The notes under the pieces were generated by a model. The model searched no databases, had not been told where the DNA came from, and was given only the letters and a program-made list of their open reading frames with translations. Source: Dugong dugon (Eukaryota > Chordata > Mammalia > Sirenia > Dugongidae). Taken from it: DNA of 64,000 bases. The stretch lies in NCBI GenBank assembly GCA_030035585.1, contig CM057468.1, positions 58,524,145-58,588,144 on the forward strand, in the 5' to 3' direction. The position numbers were made by a program, and so were the translations under genes. Positions 56,792-64,000 of this stretch are shown here, in pieces (position 1 is the first letter of the stretch; each line of letters starts with the position of its first letter).

Positions 56792-56889
56792 GAAGCCCTG
56801 GTGACACAGTAGTTAAGAGCTATGGCTGCTAATCAAAAGGTTGACCAGTTCAAATCCACCTGCCACTCCTTAGAAAGCCTATCGGGCAG
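56792..56889 (+). mobile_element. tail-less AfroSINE flanked by an exact 11-bp repeat
   Basis: Head GAAGCCCTGGTGACACAGTA, TTGACCAGTTCAAATCCACC and GCCTATCGGGCAG, then it stops before the RTE-like tail. TTGTTTTATTT lies at 56781-56791 and 56890-56900. Confidence 0.9.
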
Positions 56890-56951
56890 TTGTTTTATTT
56901 ACCCTTTAACCCCTGGGAAATCTGATGGATTTTTTTTTTTTTTTTTTTTTT

Positions 56952-57125
56952 AACTCAGAGTTTCACAAAGTGTGGTCTATGACTCAAACAACCAGGAGTG
57001 CTTGGTAATAAAGTAGCCTTCTGGGAGTTACTCTACACCCAGGCTATTAAAAACTGGCCTCCCAGGCATCTGCATTTTAACTTCTTCCGCCATGGTGATA
57101 CATTGGTTCTTGAGCCTTTGTGTGC
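56952..57125. mobile_element. MER5A-like hAT element
   Basis: Poly-T at 56930-56950 precedes it. AGTTTCACAAAGTGTGGTCT, GCTTGGTAATAAAGTAGCC, CCAGGCATCTGCATTTTAAC and TGGTTCTTGAGCCTTTG follow MER5 order. Confidence 0.6.
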
Positions 57126-57415
57126 ATAGTTCAGTAGTATGGTGGAGGCAGAAGAAAACCCTTGAGCACCCGCTTTTGCTATGGAGAGAGGAAAGGTGGA
57201 GGACACCAGCAGGAAGAGCTCCTACAGTTCATCCTCAAATGCAGAGGGAGTAGCAGGGACAGCTGCACACCCTGGTGGCCTGAATGCCCTTAGGCCCCTC
57301 AAGTGGAGTCACCAGTGTAGGAGCTTGAAGAAGCCCTTGGGGATTGAATAAGAGTTGGGTCCTAGTTTTGTCAAGGATAAGCCTAGGGAGGAACGAAAAA
57401 AAGTATTTATCGTTA
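57126..57415. other. no recognised feature
   Basis: Fairly GC-rich stretch without a named repeat or exon. Confidence 0.35.
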
Positions 57416-57613
57416 GTTGTTGTTGGGTGCCATCAAGTTGATTCTGAATCAACCTATGGGACAAAGTAGAACTGCCCCATAGGGTTTCTTAGGCAGTAAT
57501 CTTTATGGGAGCAGATTGCCAGGTCTTTTCTCCCCTGGAGCGATTAGTGGGTTCGAACTACTGACCTTTCAGTTAGCAGCCAAGTGCTCAACTACTGTGC
57601 CACCAGGGCTCCT
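57416..57613 (-). mobile_element. AfroSINE copy, long form, minus strand
   Basis: (GTTG)n, GGGTGCCATCAAGTTGATTC, GCAGATTGCCAGGTCTTTTC, GTGGGTTCGAACTACTGACC and CTGTGCCACCAGGGCTCC. RTE-type (AAC)n end. Confidence 0.95.
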
Positions 57614-59149
57614 TTGATTGTCACTAGCGTTGCAATTTCTTAACTAGGAAGTGATTGTTTTCCTTTATAAATTTACCTTAGTATAAACTACACAAACACA
57701 CGCACACAGAGCAAAATCTATTCTTCCCTGCTTACCAGCTTGTCAGGTGGGGTAACAGTCCTGTGGCATTTTCTAGAAGGGGTATGGGTAGTCCAGGACT
57801 GTGAGCATTCATACGTAAGGAGAATTAATTAGCCATACACAAGGGAGGGAAAATACTCCAGAGAATAGTAAACATTTGCATTTTCTGTTTTTGTGGGAAT
57901 GTTGATTCTCTTCCTTAAAGAGCAGAAAAGAGGCTTGTTTTGATTAAGAACTGATGGCTATTGAAACGTAAATATGCATAAACAGCATGCAGCACCATCT
58001 TCACAGCCAAATGAGTAACTTGTTCTATTAACTCCACTGTTCCAAAAAGGCATCAGCAAAAGGGGTAGGTTAATTTAAGATAGCATCTAATTTAAGTGAG
58101 TGGGTGTTTTAACTTCCCAACAATAGCCTCATAAATAACTTAAGTGTTCTTTTGAAATCAGTGTACTCCCCAGTTAGAGTATGGTTCTAACGAAACAAAA
58201 ATAACATTTTCAAATTTTAACCAAGTATTAATGTGTTGTCAATATACAGGCACAAAACATTATGAAGGGGGAAGAGAGTAATGCACTTTGGGGGAGAAGC
58301 CAAAAGAAAGAGGAAGCTGGATATCAAAAAGGGAAGCAGCTCAGAGGAATAAAAAGGGTGTGGGAAGAGGTGGTGGAGCAAAGGAAGTAGCTGTGCACCC
58401 CACCAAAACCCACAATCATTTTCAGAGAAGACAGATTACACCTTCTTCCAGTCTAGGTATAGATGCTTTATTTACAGTGTAGATGTTTAACTAGGTAGTC
58501 ATTCCTGTGCCCTCTCCCACAATGTCTGAAATAGCTACTGTCTGACCTTTGGGTTTTCTACCTGACAAAAATGGCACCATGAAAAAACCCACTGACTATT
58601 TCAACAATGTTTTCTGGCTCAGAGAAAAACCTAGAAGAGCCCTAACTGTAAAAGATTTTAAACATTCTTTGTTGCTGTTGTTCAATTTGACTGTTGCTAG
58701 GAACGAAACAAAAACACTTGAGGTTTGAACATCCAGTTGGGATACTTATGTCTAATCTCATCACAGTGTTACTCAAAGTTGAAATGCAACAGGAAACTAA
58801 CAAGAGGACCAAGCCAAGGAGATAAAAGCCCCATGGCCCCTAGTACTGCAGAGCCATTTCTCAAATGGTCTCATCATCCTCAATTTTAATTTAAAAACTT
58901 GTCTAATTAATATCTTCATAATGCTTTAATCCACTGAGGATTTTATTTACAGATTTTTTGTTGTTCTTATTCTTCTGAGGTAGAAGCCATATTCTCTGTT
59001 TTCTTTTTTCACTTTTGCATAGAGAGAAACCAACCTTCCCTGTCCTCTTTGAGAAATACAAGCTACATTCCTCCTGAACAAGTTAAACAGAAATAGAATC
59101 TTTATTTTTAGTTTCTGTGTCTAAAATAAATCAGAGTAATATAAGATTG
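57614..59149. other. no recognised gene
   Basis: AT-rich sequence, apparently unique. The 64-codon frame at 58288 has no exon support. Confidence 0.4.
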
Positions 59150-59313
59150 GGGCCCTGGTGGTGCAGTGGTTAAGCATTTGGCTGCTAACCAAAAGGTTGG
59201 CAGTTCAGATCCACCAGCCACTCCTTGGAAACCTTATGGGGCAGTTCTACTGTGTCCTATACGGTCGCTGTGAGTCAGAATCTACTGGACAGCAATGGGT
59301 TTTTTTTTTTTTT
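59150..59313 (+). mobile_element. AfroSINE copy, short form, plus strand
   Basis: GGCCCTGGTGGTGCAGTGG, CCAAAAGGTTGGCAGTTCAG, GGAAACCTTATGGGGCAG, GTCGCTGTGAGTCAGAATCT, GGCAATGGG-type tail (here AGCAATGGGT) and a poly-T run. Confidence 0.97.
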
Positions 59314-59899
59314 AAATGTAAGAATGTTGGTAGAAACAAAAAGTTGTATCAGACCACCTGCTACTGTCTTTTTCCATTACCCACAATATTGTCCCTACTG
59401 GACAGTTTTGCATAATAGTAACAATGAACTCTTTAAAGCATTCACCCACTCAACCTCATAATGACACTGGGAAATACCCTCTCATTCATTAGTTAGAGTG
59501 TACCAGTTGCGAAAAATGCCAAAAAAAGAGCATCTCTCGCCATAAAAGCAAGCATACCTAAACTACATGAAGCACTCTGAGCTGAGCGGTATGACTTAAA
59601 TTTAAAAAAAAAAAGAAAATTATATTCTTTATTTTGTTTTAAGAACTTATAATCATAGCCAACTTGTAAACTCACAAACGCCTATCATTCATGATGCTAA
59701 AAATATAACTCAACTAAAGGAGAAACTTACTGCATTTGCTGTCTCAACTTATACCCCCGAAATTTAATATAGCAAATTTTAGAAAATATTTTAATTTTAT
59801 ATAAAAGAATTTTTTCTTCTCTCGTATCACTGGATGGTTATTTTTATTATAAATATTGTCCATGGCAAACACAAAACATCTGGAAAATAATGTCAAATC
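59314..59899. other. no recognised feature
   Basis: AT-rich target region of the following L1 insertion. Confidence 0.4.
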
Positions 59900-59915
59900 A
59901 GAAAACAAGATTATT

Positions 59916-60420
59916 GGACTTATGGACCACAACTACCACGGCCTCCACTAGACTGAGTCCAGTACAAATGGATGGTGCCCGGCTACCACCACGGACTGCT
60001 TTGACCGGGATCACAACAGAGGGTCCTGGACAGAGCTGGAGAAAAATGGAGAACAAAATTCTCACTCATAAAAAAAGACCAGACTGGCCTGACAGAGACT
60101 GGAGAAAGTCCGAGAGTGTGGCCCCCAGATACTCTTTTAGCTCAGCAGTGAAGTCACCCCTGAGGTTCACCCTTCAGCCAAAGATTAGGCAAGCCCATAA
60201 AACAAAACAAGACTAATGGGGCATATCAGCCCAGGGGCAAGGACTAGAAGGCAGGACGGGACAGGAAACTTGGTGATTATGAACTCAGTGTCAAGAAGGG
60301 AGAGTGTTGACATGTCGTGGGGTTGGTAACCAATGTCACAAAACAATATGTGTACTAACTGTTTAATGAGAAGCTAGTTTGTTCTGTAAACCTTCATCTA
60401 AAGTACAATAATAAAAAAAA
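59916..60420 (+). mobile_element. 5'-truncated L1 (3' UTR) with perfect 16-bp target duplication
   Basis: Starts within the 3' UTR (ACCACAACTACCACGGCCTC) and ends AGTACAATAATAAAAAAAA. Flanked by AGAAAACAAGATTATT at 59900-59915 and 60421-60436. It has a single end module and no internal poly-A, unlike the long L1. Confidence 0.97.
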
Positions 60421-60436
60421 AGAAAACAAGATTATT

Positions 60437-61856
60437 AAAATTGTGATTTCTAAATAAATTAAAGATTTTTCTAGAAGAAGAAAAATAAACTTCAAAAGCA
60501 TTTCCTCTTTTTCTTCATGTATCCACTTCCATGAAGGTGTCAATGTCAGCTTTCTTAAAACTTGCAGTGTCTGGTAGAAAAAAGGTTGAACTGTTTCCCT
60601 ATGATTTTTTTTTTCTAGTAAATGTCCTGAGTTATTTCAATTAGGTTAAGGCCTTTAGGGGGCAGAAAAGGTTGGAATTTGGAATAAAAAAATTTAACTA
60701 AGAAAGGGAAAATTAAAGTTTTATTTAGGACTACAACAGAGGACTTGGAATAAAGATGAAGAAGAGCTGATAGAAAGAAAACACTAGAAATAAGTTCCTG
60801 TGACATTGTCAGCGATGTGAGAATCAAAAAGAGAAACCATACCTAGAAAGGATATTCAGAAGAGCAGACAGGAAATTCATGAATAAAATCTTTTGCTATC
60901 CCGGACAATCAAAGTGCCACAAGCACCATGAATTCTATGATGAATCTAAATCACAGATTAGGAAAGTAATATAACCTCATTTATAAAAGAGGTTCTGGAA
61001 CTTGTGGAGCCAGGCAACAAAATACAAACACAAGATACTGGCAGCCCTGTTTGAGGATGGCATACTGTGGGGTCAGCAGAGCTGGTGGACTGCTTCCTTT
61101 TGTAAACTTTACAGCACTGACTTTCTCTGCTAACTCTTTAGCGTGTTGAATATTCTGCTAAACACATTTAACTCTCTCTGGGTAAGTGTCTGAACTCCCA
61201 CCAATAAACATGAGGCTTCAAGGGGGCAAAGAATGTCTCTTCTATTTCTGGACAGTTACCTTTTATGACATAGAAGGAAATGGAATTCATTTGGTATTGT
61301 TGGTACCCCTTAAAATGTTAATAGAGATTATAGTGTACTAGTAAAGTTATCTTTAAAATGAAGAGGAAATTTTGTTGATGTTCAGCTGATGTCCAGTGAC
61401 TGAATTTACTACTGATGTTGAATCCAGTTGAAAGATTTAGAAAACTCAGAGAAAAAAAAATAGGGACAGAGGTTGATAAGCTTAATGTAATGGGATCATG
61501 TCATGATAAGTATAGTATACATGGTGTCATCCCAAGTATGTTAAAAGAAAGGGAATTTCTCTACAGTATCTGTACATAAATTAAGCTTAACGAAAATATA
61601 AAAAAATAAATTTTAGATGATAGGATTTTAAAAATTGACATAGTTCTTTATAAAATTGATGGACCACAGAATATCCCAATTATCACCAAAAAAATGAAAG
61701 GATGATAATCATTCATGTATTTGTGGCTAAGACTTCCTGTGTCTATGATTTCAGCAAATTCTCAAAATATTATTTTTACCTTTTTTAATTCATTCATTTA
61801 AAAAATATAAACAGAGAACTTTGTGCTGGGAACTATACTTCATCCTAGGGAAATAC
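60437..61856. other. no recognised gene
   Basis: AT-rich. No repeat or exon recognised. Confidence 0.4.
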
Positions 61857-62906
61857 ATGCAAAGGCATCGACTGTGTGGATCACAGCAAATTATGGATGT
61901 ATAACATTGCGAAGAATGGGAATTCTAGAACACTTAATTTAGCTCATGAGGAAACTGTACATAGATCAGGAGGGAATCGTTCGAGCAGAACAAGGGGACA
62001 CTGCATGGTTTAAAGTCAGGAAAGGCAGTCTGTACGCTGAGCAAATAATCCAAGAAGCTGGACTATATGAAGAAGAACGTGGCATCGGGATTAGAGGAAG
62101 ACTCATTAACAACCTGAGATATACAGATGACACAACCTTGCTCGCTGAAAGTGAAGAGGACTTGAAGCATTTACTGATGAAGATCAAAGACTACAGTCTT
62201 CAGTGTAGATTACACCTCAACATAAAGAAAATAAAAATCCTCACAACTGGACCAATAAGCAACATCATGATAAATGGAGAAAAGATTGAAGTTGTTAAGG
62301 ATTTCATTTTACTGGAAACCACAGTCAACACCCATGGAAGCAGCAGTCAAGAAATCAAATGACGCCTTGCATTGGGCAAATCTCCTGCAAAAGATCTCTT
62401 TAAAGCGTTGAAAAGCAAAGTTGTCACCTTGAAGAATAAGGTGCGCCTGACCCAGGCCATGGTGTTTTCAATCGTCTCGTATGCATGTGAGAGCTGGACA
62501 ATGAATAAGGAAGACCGAAGAAGAATTGACACCGCTGAATTGTGGTGATGGAGAATATTGAATATACCATGGACTGCCAAGAGAATGAACAAACCAGTCT
62601 TGGAAGAAATACAACCAGAATGCTCCTTAGAAGCAAGGATGGCGAGACTACATTTCACATACTTTGGACATGTTATCAGGAGCAATCAGTACCTGGAGAA
62701 GGATATAATGCTTAGTAAAGTAGAGGGTCAGAGAAAAAGAGGAAGACTCTCAACGAGATGGATTGACACAGTGGCTGCAACAACGGGTTCAAGCATAACA
62801 ACAATTTTGAGGATGGTGCAGGACCAGGTAGTATTACATTCTGTTGTACATAGAGTCGCTATGAGTTAGAACCCACTCAACCGCACCTAACAACAACAAC
62901 AACAAG
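61857..62906 (+). mobile_element. 5'-truncated RTE LINE, plus strand, lacking RT motif B
   Basis: Begins near motif A (GGCATCGACTGTGTGGATCA). An internal gap at about 62026 removes the GVCQG motif present in the copy at 14783. It continues with YTDD at about 62120 (A to T change in YADD), the EEDLKHLLMKIKDYSLQ region, the C-terminal FGHVIRSNQYLEKD region near 62655, and the tail CCGCACCTAACAACAACAAC. Stops at 62360 and about 62546. Dead copy. Confidence 0.94.
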
Positions 62907-62989
62907 GTAGACACAATCCCTGTGTACTTTCTAAAAAGGGAGACAGATGATGGTGGTAATGATTTCTCAACTATTCGCTCACGCAACAG

Positions 62990-63295
62990 ATATTCAATGA
63001 GTGCCTAATACCTGCCAGGCACTCCACTGGACAAAACAGACAAATTTCTTGCATTCATGGGCTTAAATTACGGTGCGAAAAAGATATAATCAATACAAAT
63101 GTAAATAGATTAAAAGTGAAAAATGCTATGGAGAAAAAATAAAATAGGGCAAATGGGATACAGAATGGAATTCGAGGGGTAGGGAAGTCTGGCATGAGGT
63201 TATGTAGGATAGTTAAGGAAGCCCTCCCTGAAGGAAGGAAAAGAAAGAACGATGTAGTTGTCAGAGGAAGAATGTTCCACTGCCCAGAGGTGGTG
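62990..63295 (+). mobile_element. ancient mammalian repeat (GTGCTAG type)
   Basis: GAGTGCCTAATACCTGCCAG, GCACTCCACTGGACAAAACA, ATTCATGGGCTTAAATTACG and GGAAGCCCTCCCTGAAGG match the type at 22830. The family is not fixed. Confidence 0.5.
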
Positions 63296-63299
63296 ATTA

Positions 63300-63590
63300 T
63301 GGTAGCAGTAATAATGGCTGACATGTACTAAGGCTTGTTATATACCAGGTAGTATTCTAGCCACTTTGCATGTATTAACTTGTTTATTCTTCATAAAAAC
63401 CCTATGAGGTAAATATTATGCTCAGTTTACATATGAGGAAACTAAGGTACAGAGATGTCACATAATTCAACTCCCAGCATCAATTTCCAGTCTTGCCCAC
63501 TCAATTCATACCTGCGCTCATGTGTTCCAGGTCACACAGCTCATCATATGCAGAGTCATAATTTGAATCTAGGCAGATTAAGATAACATT
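63300..63590 (-). mobile_element. MIR SINE, minus strand
   Basis: GGCTGACATGTACTAAGGC, CTAGCCACTTTGCATGTATT, AACCCTATGAGGTAAATATT, ATATGAGGAAACTAAGGTAC and CCAGGTCACACAGCTCATC are in antisense MIR order. Confidence 0.75.
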
Positions 63591-63666
63591 TCTTTTAAAA
63601 AATAAATAAGCAGCTAAAAAGAATCACAAGCTTTGGTAAGAGGATAAAGGCTGTGAAGAAAACAAG

Positions 63667-63869
63667 TTATTTTTTGTTTGCCATTGAGTTGATTCAGACT
63701 CATGGTGACCCCATGTGTACAGAGTAGAACTGGCCCATAGGGTTTTCAAGGCTGTGACCTTTCTGAAGCAGATCACCATACCTGTCTTCCAAGGCTCCTC
63801 TGGGTGGATTTGAGTTGCCAACCTTTCAGCTTGTAATCAGACTCTTAAGTTTGTGCCACCCAGGAACTC
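63667..63869 (-). mobile_element. AfroSINE copy, minus strand, with target duplication
   Basis: TTTGCCATTGAGTTGATTCA, CCCATGTGTACAGAGTAGAA, GGGTTTTCAAGGCTGTGACC and TTGTGCCACCCAGGAACTC. Flanked by TGAAGAAAACAAG (63654-63666) and TGAAGAAAATAAAG-like sequence (from 63870). Confidence 0.94.
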
Positions 63870-63975
63870 TGAAGAAAATAAAGGCCTGAAAATAGCACAG
63901 CGTCCCTTTACAGCAGGTTGTCAGAAAAGGCCTTTCAGAGGATATGACATTTCACCTGGAAACTGAAGAATGAAA

Positions 63976-64000
63976 CCCGTTACCACTGAGTCAATTCCAA
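63976..64000 (-). mobile_element. AfroSINE tail cut by the window end
   Basis: AAACCCGTTACCACTGAGTC then AATTCCAA is the start, in antisense, of another SINE that continues outside the window. Confidence 0.8.

Overview
The window looks like nuclear DNA from an afrotherian mammal, most likely a proboscidean such as an elephant. The argument rests on repeat content. About twenty copies or fragments belong to a tRNA-headed SINE whose tail is near-identical to the 3' end of an RTE/Bov-B-type LINE also present here, the combination known as AfroSINE plus its RTE partner. The window also has an L1 lineage with a long distinctive 3' UTR. Older mammalian repeats (MIR, MER5A-like hAT, ancient L1, MaLR-like LTRs) are scattered between them. 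I see no intact protein-coding gene, rRNA, CRISPR, operon or prokaryotic feature. The species is inference; I could not run a repeat library or alignment.

Layout. 1-10 kb: AT-rich sequence with sparse SINEs, a solo LTR with a 5-bp target duplication (979-1567), and a MIR split by an internally deleted RTE (6.7-7.3 kb). 10-20 kb: an ancient repeat split by a 5'-truncated L1 (11756-12271), a possible pseudogene (13.4-14.1 kb), an RTE inserted in old antisense L1 (14.8-15.9 kb), and an old sense L1 split by an antisense RTE and two SINEs (17.1-19.4 kb). 20-31 kb: L1 3' UTR ending in a 57-bp x 3 tandem repeat, MIRs, SINEs and a possible exon (28359-28485). 31-41 kb: three solo LTRs, an RTE inserted inside an AfroSINE, and the best exon candidate (37497-37636, minus). 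41-52 kb: a 2.2-kb antisense RTE, then a complete-length L1 (43641-52057) with a 12-bp target duplication, a duplicated 5' UTR unit, broken ORF1 and ORF2, and a 3' UTR carrying a duplicated end module. 52-64 kb: an internally deleted RTE with a 10-bp target duplication, more SINEs, an L1 3' end with a 16-bp target duplication (59.9-60.4 kb), an RTE (61.9-62.9 kb) and MIR.

How the parts work together. The active history here is retrotransposition. L1 and RTE supplied the enzymes, and AfroSINE and the internally deleted RTE copies carry RTE ends and so probably used RTE machinery. Nested insertions give relative ages: MIR and ancient L1 are oldest, AfroSINE and RTE are intermediate and overlapping, and the L1 copies with perfect target duplications are among the younger ones. 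Three or four short stretches have exon-like splice borders and open frames, but I cannot assign them to a gene.
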